A stretch of 64,000 bases of DNA from Plantactinospora sp039889035 (GCA_039889035.1 JBDQQY010000036.1:1-64000); one strand, 5' to 3'. Shown: positions 50,357-59,992, numbered from the stretch's first letter. The notes: generated by a model not told the origin, from the sequence alone. A program made the numbers and translations.

Positions 50357-53131
50357 ATGTCTATCGACCACATCGCTGACGGCGGACCCACCGTAGCGGG
50401 TACGCGCCCCGAACCGCGGCTGGCCATCGCCACCGTGTGCCTGTCAGGAACGCTCGAGGACAAGCTGGCGGCAGCTGCGGCTGCCCGATTCCACGCCGTG
50501 GAGGTCTACCACAACGATCTCGTCGCGTCCTCATGGTCGCCCAGCCGGATCCGGCAGGAGTGCCAGCGGCGGGGCCTGAGCATCGACGTCTACCAGCCGC
50601 TGCGTGACCTCGAAGCCGTACCGCCCGGCGTGTTCGCCGCCAACCTGCGCCGGGCGGAACGCGCCCTCGACGTGGCCGAGCAGCTCGGCGCCCGGACGAT
50701 CCTCGTCTGCTCGTCGGTCTCCGCCGACGCCATCGACGACGACGACCTCGCAGCGGAGCAGCTCAGCCTGCTGGCCGACCGGGCGCAGGGGCACGGCGTA
50801 CGGATCGCCTACGAGGCGCTGGCCTGGGGACGATACGTCAACACGTACCCACATGCCTGGCGGATCGTCCGCCGCGCCGGTCATCCGAGCCTCGGACTCT
50901 GCGTGGACAGCTTCCACGTGTTCTCCCGAGGCGACGATCTGCGGGCGCTCCGGGCCATCCCGGGGAACAAGATCTTCCACCTGCAACTGGCCGACGCGCC
51001 GCGGCTGAACATGGACGTCGTCGAGTGGAGCCGCCATCACCGGCTGTTTCCGGGAACGGGCGCGTTCGCCCTGTCCGGACTCGTCGCCGACGTGCTGGGC
51101 ACCGGATACGACGGGCCACTGTCGCTGGAGGTCTTCAACGACGTCTACCGGCAGGCCGACCCCCGGCACGCGGCGATCGACGGGATGCGCTCGCTGTTCA
51201 CCCTACGGGAGGCGGTGGCGTCGGGGGGCCCGCCGACGGACCGCGAGCGCCTGCGGCTAGCGGGCCTGCCGCGGGCGCCCGAAATCGGCGGGTACGCCTT
51301 CATCGAGCTCGCCGTCGACGAGACCTCCGGGCCGGTCGTGGAGCGGACGCTGGCGGCACTCGGCTTTGCGCGAACCGCCCGGCACCGCTCCAAGCCCGTC
51401 GAACTGTGGCGGCAGCGGGACGCGCGGGTCCTGCTGAACTTCGGGGCGCAGCGGACCGTCGCGCCCGGCACCGCTTCGATATGCGCCCTCGGCGTGGAGA
51501 GCGCCGATCCCGAGCGGGCGGCGCGACGCGCCGAGGCGCTGCTGGCACCGGTGCTGCCCCGGCTGCGCGAGCCCGAGGAGGCCGACCTGACCTCGGTGGC
51601 GGCGCCGGACGGCACCGCGGTTTTCCTCGTGCGGACCAGCGCCGACGCATCCTGCTGGCTCGACGACTTCGTGCCGGTCGCGGCACCCGAACCAGGCCAC
51701 TCGCTCGTCACCGCGATCGACCAGGTGTCGCTCACCGAGTCGATCGACGATTTCGACGAAGCGGCCGTCTTCTATCGCACCATCCTGGGCCTGCGCACCG
51801 AGGAGACGACCGAGATCGCGGCACCGTTCGGGCTGATCCGGAGCCGGCTTGCCACCGACCCGAGCCGGCGGCTGCGGATCGCCCTCAACACGGCGCCGCT
51901 GCGTCGGGGTGACTGGGCGCCGACCATACCGAGCCCGCAGCACGTCGCGTTCCGCACCGACGACATCGTCGCCAGTGCCGAGGCGATGCGTGCCCTCGGC
52001 GCCCCGGTGCTGAAGATTCCGGAGAACTACTACGCCGACCTCGATGCCCGGTTGGCGCTGCCACCGCAACGGCTGGCGGCGCTGCGCGAGTACTCGATCC
52101 TCTACGACCGGGACGAGCATGGCGAGTATCTGCACTTTTACACCGAGATCCTTGGATCCCGTGTCTTCTTCGCCGTGGTGCAGCGCATCGGCGACTACCT
52201 CGGCGACGCCGACCCGAGCAGCGTGCCGGTGCGGATGGCGGCGCACCGCGAGCATCGCCTGCTCACGCTGCGGAACGCACCGGTGGCGGCGGACGTCCGG
52301 CACGACTATTCGCTGGCGCACCTGACAGCGCTGAGCCTGTCGCCGCCGGAACTGGTCGAGGCGGCAGCCGATGCGGGCTACCGGTATGTGGGGCTGCGGC
52401 TGACCCGGGTCACGCCGCAGGAGCCGCACTACCCGCTGGCGACCGACCCCGCGCTGATGCGCAGCACCAAGGTCCGCCTCGCCGCCACCGGCGTGGAGGT
52501 GCTCGACGTCGAATTGGCGAGGATCAGTCCGGAGAGGGATCCGCGGGAGTTCCTCAGGTTTCTGGAGGCGGGTGCCGAACTCGGGGCCCGCCACGTCATC
52601 ACACAGCTCCCCGATCCGGATCGCAACCGCAAGACGGAGCGGTTCGCGCAGCTCTGCGAACTCGCGCGCCCGTTCGGCCTCACGGTCGACCTGGAGTTTC
52701 CGTCGTGGACGGAGACCCCCGACCTTCGCGAGGCGGTGCGGGTACTGCGCGGTGCCGACCAACCCAACGCGGGCATCCTCGTCGACCTGCTGCACTTCGC
52801 CCGCTCCGGATCGAGCGTCGCCGACCTGCGGCAACTGCCGGCACACTGGTTCCACTTCGTCCACGTCTGCGACGCACCCGCCGGGGTGCCGCCCACCAAC
52901 GAGGGGCTCATCCACACCGCTCGATTCGAGCGCCTCTTCCCTGGCGAAGGAGGCATCGACGTCCGGGGAATCCTCGACGCGCTGCCACCTGGGTTGCCGT
53001 ACGCGTTGGAGATCCCGCGCGCGACCCTCGTCGCCCAGGTCGGTGCAAAGGAGCACGCCCGCCAGGCGGTCACCGTCACGCGAGACCACCTCACCGACGG
53101 GCCGATCCGCCGCCAGACGACAAGGGCCTGA
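50357..53131 (+). CDS. QuiC-like dehydroshikimate dehydratase with HPPD-like and second TIM domain
   Basis: A 924-residue protein in three parts. Residues about 20-280 are an AP-endonuclease-2-type TIM barrel with metal ligands Glu153 (AYEALAWG), Asp184 and His187 (CVDSFHVFS), Gln210 (LQLADAP) and Glu258 (SLEVFND), as in 3-dehydroshikimate dehydratases that form protocatechuate. Residues about 295-620 resemble 4-hydroxyphenylpyruvate dioxygenase, but the expected His/His/Glu iron ligands read Gln456 (AIDQVSL), His529 (PQHVAF) and Ala606 (FFAVVQR). Residues about 650-920 are a second TIM barrel with Glu780, Asp810, His813, Cys838 and Glu885 at the corresponding positions. Known QuiC1 proteins have only the first two parts. 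GGGAGCT precedes the ATG. The adjacent shikimate dehydrogenase provides the substrate. Confidence 0.9.
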   Translation: MSIDHIADGGPTVAGTRPEPRLAIATVCLSGTLEDKLAAAAAARFHAVEVYHNDLVASSWSPSRIRQECQRRGLSIDVYQPLRDLEAVPPGVFAANLRRAERALDVAEQLGARTILVCSSVSADAIDDDDLAAEQLSLLADRAQGHGVRIAYEALAWGRYVNTYPHAWRIVRRAGHPSLGLCVDSFHVFSRGDDLRALRAIPGNKIFHLQLADAPRLNMDVVEWSRHHRLFPGTGAFALSGLVADVLGTGYDGPLSLEVFNDVYRQADPRHAAIDGMRSLFTLREAVASGGPPTDRERLRLAGLPRAPEIGGYAFIELAVDETSGPVVERTLAALGFARTARHRSKPVELWRQRDARVLLNFGAQRTVAPGTASICALGVESADPERAARRAEALLAPVLPRLREPEEADLTSVAAPDGTAVFLVRTSADASCWLDDFVPVAAPEPGHSLVTAIDQVSLTESIDDFDEAAVFYRTILGLRTEETTEIAAPFGLIRSRLATDPSRRLRIALNTAPLRRGDWAPTIPSPQHVAFRTDDIVASAEAMRALGAPVLKIPENYYADLDARLALPPQRLAALREYSILYDRDEHGEYLHFYTEILGSRVFFAVVQRIGDYLGDADPSSVPVRMAAHREHRLLTLRNAPVAADVRHDYSLAHLTALSLSPPELVEAAADAGYRYVGLRLTRVTPQEPHYPLATDPALMRSTKVRLAATGVEVLDVELARISPERDPREFLRFLEAGAELGARHVITQLPDPDRNRKTERFAQLCELARPFGLTVDLEFPSWTETPDLREAVRVLRGADQPNAGILVDLLHFARSGSSVADLRQLPAHWFHFVHVCDAPAGVPPTNEGLIHTARFERLFPGEGGIDVRGILDALPPGLPYALEIPRATLVAQVGAKEHARQAVTVTRDHLTDGPIRRQTTRA

Positions 53132-54014
53132 GTTGTGGCTGGCGGAGCGCCGCAGTCCGCCATCAGCCGATAGTTGAGTCGGCCTGGAGCGCGGTGCCGG
53201 CGTGGCCGCTGGTCCGTTTCTCCAGGCCGCTCGCCGAACCCGCCGTGCGGTTGGGTAGGCCGCCAGCGAGGTGCCTGTGACCAGGTCCTTTTCCGACGGC
53301 CCCCCCACCCGAACCGGACATGCCCGATTTCCGTGGCATCCGGCCCTCCAGCGCTCATCGTGGGTGTCGTGATTCCGGCACCTTGAACGAGCACCACTTG
53401 GGCAGGTTCTTCGGGCACCACCTGCCGTGATAGGTAATCGGCGGTTGCCGATCGTTAGCTTCTATGGGTACCAGTGCCTGGGAGTCGAAGATCGGCAGCT
53501 TGTTCGGGTACCACCTGGTCGTGGGTGGCCGCGTAGTGGTTGTCAGCGGGTCGCTTCGGCGGGTTGGGGGCTGCGATTGAGTAGGATCTGGACAGACCGG
53601 GTCTTTCAGGCTCCGCTCCCGATGTGGGATTTGAAGGGCCCGGCTCTTGTGTGTGGGCGCGGCGGCGCCGGGACGGTTCAGTCCCGATGCCGCTGTTCGT
53701 GGAGCGGGGTGGTGTCGGCGTACAGGCTCCAATGCAGCTTCGGGTGCGCCGCCCTCAAATACACAAGCACTGGTCAACGTCGGTGACCGCGTGGGGCAAT
53801 TGGCCTCGGAGATCTAGGGATCGCCAGCGACTCAGCGACTATGCTGGCTGACGACCGTAGCCGGCGCGGCGTCCGGATCTAGCCGAGTTGAGGGCGTCGG
53901 TACTTCCTCAACTGATCCAAACTCGCCGTTCATGGACTGGGAGCAGTTTTTCGCCGTGTGATGCATCCGGCAGGATCGGGGTGCCGGTGGGCTATGTGGG
54001 ACTGGCGGGCAGCG
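53132..54014. other. Gene-poor stretch with paired repeats
   Basis: No convincing gene is visible. Two related copies of about 30 bp lie at 53400-53430 and 53493-53523 (GTTCTTCGGGCACCACCTG and CTTGTTCGGGTACCACCTG share most bases). Read on the minus strand they give RWCPKNLPKWC and RWYPNKLPIFD in one frame of 140 codons (53777-53355), whose first half looks noncoding. The rest of the stretch has lower GC than its neighbours and may be a remnant of a mobile element. Confidence 0.35.
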
Positions 54015-55484
54015 TCACCTGCCGCTGGTCCGATCGGATACCGTCCCGGTCTGGAACGGTCTGGCCGGGCGACGCTGGCGGCGGAGTAGGAGCACAACCG
54101 CTACGGGCATGGTCACCAGCAGGATAGCGACCGTGATCGTCGCGACGAGCCAACCGGTCCGGACTGGACGGATCGGTGCGTCGCCGCCGGGGCGTACGAG
54201 GCCGTGGGCGAGCACGTCGTCGGCGATGTCGATCCCGTACACGGTTTCTGGCACGTTCAGTAACTCGCGGGAGCCGCCCCCGGCGGTCAGCGCCCGTACC
54301 TCGACATGGCTCATCGATCCGTAGTAGTTGGGGAAGGCCCACGGATCGTGGTTGGGGTCGGCCGTGGTCGGGTTCCACTCCGCCGATGACCAGGGAGATG
54401 GGTAGTAGGCGGCGACGACCGCCTCACCCGACGGCCACCAGCCGATCAGCCGCAGCGCGGTCACACCGCTGACCTCCGGCAGGCTCCACCCCGGTCGTTC
54501 GGCGCCGGTGGCCGGGTCGAGCAGCCGGATCCGCCACCGGCTGGGGAAGCGGCCCTGTCCCGGTTGGTCGGTGCAGCACGCGGCTCGGCTGACCACGGCG
54601 ATCCATCTACCGTCCGGGGTGAAGGCGCCCTTACCGGCGAGTTGACTGTCGTGGCTCAGGACAAAGCTGCCCCTGGTGGCGGCGTCGCGGGTGAATACCG
54701 TGATCTTGTCGCCGAACTGCACCGCCAGCCGCGAACCGTCCGGGGTGAACGCTGCCATGTGGCCCGGGGTGCCGGGATACACGCCGGGATCGTTGACAAG
54801 CTGCGCGGTGACGTCGATAAGGGGCCGGTAGTCGCCCGAGGCCAGATCGAGGAATCCGATCACAACGGTCTCGGGATCGAGGAGCCGTCCGGTCTCCCGG
54901 ATCACCGCGAGGGTGCCGCCGTCGGGTGCCCAGGCCAGCGGGCGGAACCGGGTCGCGGTGGTGGTGCCGGGCATGGCGTACGACCGGCCGGTTACCAGGT
55001 CGTGCATGGTCGACTCCGCGACGAACCGTGTGCCGTCGGGCGACAGCAGCCCGTCGGTACCGGCTCGGACGTTTCCGCTGAATTCGAGAGCCCGGTAGGT
55101 GTTCGCGGTGGCGCCGACCGCCGCGATGGTCGTCTCCGGGAACGCGAGCGATGAGGGTACGTCGAGTTGCTGGTCGACCACCAACGCCGCCGGCCCGGCG
55201 GGGGCCTGCTCAACCGTTGCCGTCCAGGGCCAGGACGTGCTGATCCGGTCGGGTAAGGACGGGCTACCGCCGCCGACGGCAAAATCGCCAGGTCCGGAGC
55301 CAGCACCAACGATCGCACCGGGCAGTGCCACGGCGAGTAGCAGCGCGATGGCAGCCCCGACGGCGGCGCGGTTGTTCCGTCTGCGGCGCAGTCGCCGGCT
55401 GTCGGTCAGGGCCTGTTCGTAGAGGTCGAACACCGGGGCGGCCGCACCCGCCTCGGCGAGGGCCCGTCGGAGCTGGTCCGTCAT
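54015..55484 (-). CDS. Membrane protein with propeller-like repeats, sigma-factor partner
   Basis: A 489-residue protein. A short cytoplasmic start (LRRALAEAGAAAPVFDLYEQ) precedes a helix at about 39-60. The extracytoplasmic part has WD40/TolB-like strands: LSPDGTRFVAEST, LAWAPDGGTLAVIRETG, MAAFTPDGSRLAVQFGD, KGAFTPDGRWIAVVSRA. A second helix lies at about 448-470 near the basic C terminus. The gene overlaps the sigma factor gene by four bases, the arrangement of an anti-sigma or sensor protein. The N-terminal region does not contain the zinc HxxxCxxC motif of ZAS anti-sigma factors. Function otherwise unknown. Confidence 0.8.
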   Translation of the reverse strand: MTDQLRRALAEAGAAAPVFDLYEQALTDSRRLRRRRNNRAAVGAAIALLLAVALPGAIVGAGSGPGDFAVGGGSPSLPDRISTSWPWTATVEQAPAGPAALVVDQQLDVPSSLAFPETTIAAVGATANTYRALEFSGNVRAGTDGLLSPDGTRFVAESTMHDLVTGRSYAMPGTTTATRFRPLAWAPDGGTLAVIRETGRLLDPETVVIGFLDLASGDYRPLIDVTAQLVNDPGVYPGTPGHMAAFTPDGSRLAVQFGDKITVFTRDAATRGSFVLSHDSQLAGKGAFTPDGRWIAVVSRAACCTDQPGQGRFPSRWRIRLLDPATGAERPGWSLPEVSGVTALRLIGWWPSGEAVVAAYYPSPWSSAEWNPTTADPNHDPWAFPNYYGSMSHVEVRALTAGGGSRELLNVPETVYGIDIADDVLAHGLVRPGGDAPIRPVRTGWLVATITVAILLVTMPVAVVLLLRRQRRPARPFQTGTVSDRTSGR

Positions 55485-56014
55485 GTCGCCACCTCCCTGC
55501 TCCCGAGGTCGGGTGTCGCTTGTCCGCTTTCGTCCAACAGTTCGGGCGCGTCGGTCCGCAACCGGTTGAGCGCGTCGTGTTTCGCCCGTTTGACGGTCCC
55601 TACCGTGACATCCAGTACCTCGGCTATCTGCACCTCGGTCAGGTCCTCGTAGAATCGCAGTACGATCACGGCCCGCTGTCGTGGTGGCAACCGCGCCAGT
55701 GCCCGCAGCACGTCCAGCCGGAGCGTGGTGTCCAAGGCCGGGTCACGAACCAGCTGATGCGGCGGCTCGGCAGCGAGGCTCTCCGCCACCCGGCGCCGCC
55801 GCCACCCAGAAGCGTGCTCATGAAACAGCACCCGGCGCACGTACGCGTCCGGGTTGCCGTGACGGATCCGCCGCCAATGTGCGGCGGTCTTGGCCAGAGC
55901 CGACTGAAGCAAGTCTTGAGCCAGGTGGAAGTCCCCGGTCAGCAGATATGCAACGCGGGACAGGGCGGCGGAGCGGCTGCCCACGAACTCGCGGAACCCT
56001 TCATAGCGATCCAC
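55481..56014 (-). CDS. SigE-family ECF RNA polymerase sigma factor
   Basis: A 177-residue sigma factor. Region 2 shows FVGSRSAALSRVAYLLTGDF and HLAQDLLQSALAKTAAHWRR; region 4 has LARLPPRQRAVIVLRFYEDL and TEVQIAEVLDVTVGTVKRAK. It fits the actinobacterial SigE-like group (TIGR02983), which usually pairs with a membrane protein as here. ATG 56014 overlaps no gene upstream. Positions 56015-56417 hold no gene. Confidence 0.93.
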   Translation of the reverse strand: MDRYEGFREFVGSRSAALSRVAYLLTGDFHLAQDLLQSALAKTAAHWRRIRHGNPDAYVRRVLFHEHASGWRRRRVAESLAAEPPHQLVRDPALDTTLRLDVLRALARLPPRQRAVIVLRFYEDLTEVQIAEVLDVTVGTVKRAKHDALNRLRTDAPELLDESGQATPDLGSREVAT

Positions 56015-56417
56015 CGCACCTCCGTCGTCGAGACCGTCACCAATTCAAACGCACGTTATCGGGCAAAAGGTTGAGCGAGCCGATCTGTTGCAGCCTCCGA
56101 CGGCCCATCTCCTCCAGCGCCTACGGTCGTAATCAGGGTTCGGCAGTCCAGCCGAAGCCGCATCGTCCGGGGAGGCGCTCTCGTAGTCTTCGACGATCTT
56201 CGTAGTCGTGGAGCAGGAGCGTACGCATCAGGATTTGCCGCAATCCGTGTGCTGACGCTGTCGACTGGTAACCCAGCGTAAGTGGCGGAGCGGAGTGCTG
56301 CTGAGCCGGTGGTCGTCGTAGAGCCGAGGCGCCGGGCCTTATCTCTGGGCCTGGACGTCAGCACGTCGTCAGCGCGTACCTGGCTTCGCAGAGGAACCCG
56401 TGCGTCGACAGGTGGTG

Positions 56418-57237
56418 TCAGGCGCGGTTGCGTTCGAGTGTGGTTTGTAGTCGGTAGGAGTCGCTGCCGGTCTCGATCAGGTAGCCGTTGAACGTGAGCC
56501 GGTCGACGATGGCGGAGCAGAGTCGTTCCTCGGTGAAGGTCTTGTCCCATTCGGAGAAGGGGGCGTTGGAGGCGACGGCGACGGCTTTGCGTTCCTCACG
56601 TTCGGTGAAGATCTGGAACAGCAGCTTCGCGCCGGTGCGGTCGAGGTTGAGGTATCCGAACTCGTCGAGACAAAGTAGGTCGTAGCGGGCGTAGCGGTGT
56701 AGGGTCCGCGACACGCGCTTTTCGTTGTGGGCCTCGGCGAGTTCGTTGACCAGGTTCGCGGTGGTGGTGTAGTGGACCTTGAGGCCGTGTTCGGCGATGG
56801 CGGTGCCGATACCGATGAGTAGGTGACTCTTGCCGGTGCCGGAGTTGCCGAGCAGCACCAGCGGGGCGCCGGCGTTGACCCAGGCCGGGTTGGCGAGGTT
56901 GTTGACGTAGACGGGGTCTACGTGGGGGGTTTTGTCGTAGTCGAAGTCGTCGAGGCGTTTGGGACGGTGGAAGGCGGCCTCGCGGATCAGGCGTTGTTTG
57001 CGCCGCTCGTCGCGGTCGGCGATCTCGGCGCGGAGCAGGTCCAACAGGAAGCCCTTGTAGTTCGCGCGGTCGCGTAGGGCCTGTTCGGGCGATCTCGGCG
57101 TAACGATCGCGGATGCTCGGCAGGCGCAGCTCAGCGCAGGCGGTGTCGATAGCGGCGTCGATGGGATCGACGCCGGGGGCGGACTGGCGGGGCCGCGGTG
57201 TGCGGGAAACCTTGCCGGTGGAGGCGGTCGAGCTCAC
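56418..57237 (-). pseudogene. istB: istB, IS21 ATPase helper, frameshifted
   Basis: The N-terminal part (57237 to about 57085) reads DPIDAAIDTACAELRLPSIR and DRYAEIA. One extra C near 57085 moves the remainder to the next frame: AEQALRDRANYKGFLLDLLR and the AAA part with Walker A LLGNSGTGKSHLL, Walker B YDLLCLDEFGYL and sensor region ASNAPFSEW. Both parts are otherwise intact. IstB assists the IstA transposase at target sites. Confidence 0.85.
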
Positions 57238-58905
57238 GCGGTTGTGCCTTTCAGTCGATGTTGCAGCAGTTGGTCGTAGACGCTCATGGGCGGCGGTTTG
57301 TGTTCGGTTCCGGAGGGCAGCCGCCGGGAGTGCAGGGAGATCACCCGGGCGCCGGGAACGTCGTCGACCGGCTCGGCCAGCTCCAGGCCGTCCGCGGCGA
57401 TGGCGTCAGCGGGTTTGCCGGTGGTGGCCTGCGGTGCTGCGCCGGCGCCGGCGTCGGCGGACTTGCGGACGTCGATGGCGACCAGTTCCGGACTGCACGA
57501 GCCGGCGTTGACAGTGGCGGTGATCCCGGCGACCATCGCCGGGTGCGGCAGCTGCCGGTGCAGCAGCAGCACCTCGATCAACGCGCGGGTGCCGGCCGCC
57601 TCGCCGTGCGCGGCGCGGGCCGCGGCCCAGAACGCATCGTGGACCGAGGTGAACGACCCTTCCGCGCGGGCCTGCGCCAGAGCGGTCGACCCGGCGAGGG
57701 CACCGGGTTTGACCAGAAGTATCTCCAGGTAGTGGTCCAGGTCGTCGCGGTAGTCGTAGCGGCGTGACAGCCGTGGATGGCGGGCCACGACCTGCCTGCC
57801 GTCGAAGACCAACACCTCGTTGGCCCGCAGGCTGACCCGGACCTTACGGTCGATGAACCGCGCTGGCACTGAGTAGTAGCACTGCCGTACCACGATGCGG
57901 CGTTGCGCCGCACCAGCGGCGTCAGCGTGGTACCAAGTTCGATATCATCATCCGGCAACCGGTGCAGCAGCGGCACCTCCACGGCGAAGTTGAAACCGAT
58001 ACTCGCCGGCGCGCCGTGGACATGCCGGGCGTCCTCATTCGCGTCGATCACGGCCAAGCGGTCGTTGAGCTCGGCCAAAGAGGCGACCTGCGGCGGCGGG
58101 ACCAGGTGGTTACGGCGGAACCGGCCGCCCTCGTGCTCCACCCCACCCCCTTCTCGTGCGCGCCGTCCTTGCCCGGCAGGCAGTAGAACGCGTGGAAACC
58201 GTAGTGCGAGCGGAAGGCGACCCACCGCTGCGACTCCACCCGCCCCCGACCGAACAGCACCTGCCGCACCGCCGGCCTCAGGTTGTCGTAGCGGATGTGC
58301 CGGGTCGGCACCCCACCAAGAACCCGGAACGCCTCCACATGCCCTTCCATAAACGCCTCCTGGCCCTGCGAGGCGAACACCCGATGTACGGCCTTGCCCG
58401 AGTACGACATTCGCAACGTGAACAGGTAACACTTCATCGACTTGCCGGCCACCACCGCGAACGCCTCGGCGAAGTCGACCTCCGCCTCCTCGCCCGGGGC
58501 GTGGATCTGCGGGACCATCCCGTCGAGGTGCCCGCGCCCCTCGCGCGCCTCGGCCAGGATCTCCGGCCGCCGACGGGCCACGTAATTACGCCCCGTCGAG
58601 TACGACGCCTCAGTGAAACCATGCTCAACAGCCAGACGCTGGCAGATCCGCTCGATCGTGTGCCGCTGCTTACGCGGACCCGTCACGTCCTCACGCAACA
58701 TGGCGTCCACCACGGCGAGTACCGGCGTCAACACCAGCGGCCGCCCCCGCACAGGCCGCCTACGCGGCGGCGGGAGCGCCGACGCCAACGCCGCCCGAAC
58801 GGTACGACGTGACACCTGATGCCGGCGCAACTCTCGCTGAGACGCCGACGGATCTGCCCGCCGATCAGCGCGGATGCGCTCGAACAACTCGACACGCGTG
58901 AACAC
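57234..58905 (-). pseudogene. istA: istA, IS21 transposase, two frameshifts
   Basis: The first frame (58905 to about 58140) contains an N-terminal helix-turn-helix (RADPSASQRELRRHQVSRRT) and a DDE start (GEEAEVDFAEAFAVVAGKSM, RHIRYDNLRPAV). An extra G in a G run near 58145 and a one-base change near 57900 place VEHEGGRFRRNHLVPPPQVA in a second frame and RIVVRQCYYSVPARFIDRK onward in a third. The C-terminal part ends at 57234, overlapping istB. The transposase cannot be made in one piece. Confidence 0.85.
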
Positions 58906-58929
58906 CCCGGCCTCCCGATATGACCAGGA

Positions 58930-59136
58930 TCAACCTACGTAGTTGGAGATCATGCCCAGGAACTGGGTGGCTGCGAGGTCCACGTCCTCGACCCGTACCG
59001 TTCCCGCCTCGTGCTCAGCCAGGAGGTAGCTGCGTACGGACTCGAAGTAGGGCATCTTCCCGTGCGAGAACTGCGCATGGGCCAGCTCCGGGAACCGCGG
59101 CAGCTCGGCGATGACGATCCGGAACAGGTCGGTCAT
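58930..59136 (-). pseudogene. TetR C-terminal remnant cut by IS21 element
   Basis: The minus strand encodes MTDLFRIVIAELPRFPELAH, then AQFSHGKMPYFESVRSYLLA and TVRVEDVDLAATQFLGMISN, which is the C-terminal domain of AefR-like TetR proteins. It stops 3 residues after ISNYV, where the family continues with FWP; the IS21 element begins there. The DNA-binding part is absent. The 230 bp upstream (59137-59370) contain, in another minus frame, LPAFTELAARLLKAAAEAAG and GDPRRLQKFEADTGR, which look coding but which I cannot assign. Confidence 0.65.
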
Positions 59137-59370
59137 CTGGACTCGGGCCAGTTCGTGTGCTACGACACCGGCCGGTGTCGGCCTCGAACTTCTGAAGCCT
59201 TCGGGGGTCGCCGGTCTCCCCGGCGGCTTCTGCCGCGGCCTTCAGCAGGCGGGCGGCCAGTTCCGTAAAAGCCGGCAGGTCCGGGGCCAGGTGCCGGGCG
59301 GCTGGTGTCGCGTACCAGGGGGTCGCAGCCGCGACCGGCTGCGCGTCCGGCCCGGTCGCGGAGTGCCAAG

Positions 59371-59982
59371 TCAGCTTGAGACTTCCTCCCGTCGCCGGTC
59401 GTCGCTGGCTGTGGCGGGGATGGCGTTGTCGATGAGGACGGCGGCGATGGCGGCGGCGGTGGGGAAGCCGTCGGCGTTGAGGACCCGGGTGCGGGTCGCG
59501 GCGCCGTCGATGAGCAGCGCGAGCTGCTCGCCGAGCTGTTCAGGGTCGGCGGCGCCGGCTTCGCGGGCGGTGTCGGCGAGCCGCGCGGCGACGGCTTTCT
59601 TGTAGTCGCGCGCGTGTTGGGATGCGGGGTGCTGGGGGTCGTGGAGTTCTACGGCGGCGGCGATGTAGGGGCACAGGGGGGTGGTGGGGGGAATGTCGAA
59701 GGCGGCGAGGAGCCGCTCGCGGGGCGTGAGGTCGGTGCGGTCGAACACGCCGGACAGAACGGAGGGGTCGAACCGGCGCAGGTACTCGGCGACGAGTTCG
59801 TCCTTGCCGGGGAAGTGCTGGTAGGCCGTGCGCTTGGACACCTGGGCCGCCGCGCAGAGCTGGTCCATGCCGGTGCGGTTGATCCCCTGCTCGCGGAACA
59901 GCTGCTGGGAGGCGCTGAGGATGCGCTCGCGGGCGCCCCGGCCGCGGCGGCGGCCCGTGGGGCCCTTCTCCAACTCCGTCAT
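59371..59982 (-). CDS. TetR-family transcriptional regulator
   Basis: A 203-residue regulator. The helix-turn-helix is RERILSASQQLFREQGINRT, then DQLCAAAQVSKRTAYQHFPG. The C-terminal part (TTPLCPYIAAAVELHDPQHP, LLIDGAATRTRVLNADGFPT) fits the group near YcdC/Bm3R1-like regulators that control detoxifying reductases. The ATG at 59982 is chosen over upstream in-frame codons because it matches the usual start and leaves the TACCC/GGGTA dyad outside the coding region. It is divergent from the SDR gene, 144 bp away. Confidence 0.92.
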   Translation of the reverse strand: MTELEKGPTGRRRGRGARERILSASQQLFREQGINRTGMDQLCAAAQVSKRTAYQHFPGKDELVAEYLRRFDPSVLSGVFDRTDLTPRERLLAAFDIPPTTPLCPYIAAAVELHDPQHPASQHARDYKKAVAARLADTAREAGAADPEQLGEQLALLIDGAATRTRVLNADGFPTAAAIAAVLIDNAIPATASDDRRREEVSS

Positions 59983-59992
59983 GGCTCCATGG

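Larger units (their letters stand above)
56418..58905 (-). mobile_element. Decayed IS21-family element
   Basis: istA (58905 to 57234) and istB (57237 to 56418) lie in the typical order with a four-base overlap, but both are frameshifted. The element splits a TetR gene at 58930. I could not find convincing inverted ends, so the limits given are those of the genes. Confidence 0.8.

Noticed and set aside
51257..53308. Open frame of more than 680 codons antisense to the QuiC-like gene
   Set aside because: High-GC genes with G/C third positions regularly leave such antisense frames. The translation is Arg/Gly/Val-rich without domains, while the sense protein carries all metal ligands.
53355..53777. 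140-codon minus-strand frame in the gene-poor stretch
   Set aside because: Only the last third shows repeated motifs; the first part has Pro/Ala/Arg-rich, noncoding character, and no ribosome site is visible. Recorded as a repeat region instead of a gene.
56015..56417. Possible gene between sigma factor and IS21 element
   Set aside because: No frame has coding-like composition together with a start and ribosome site; nothing resembles a known family.
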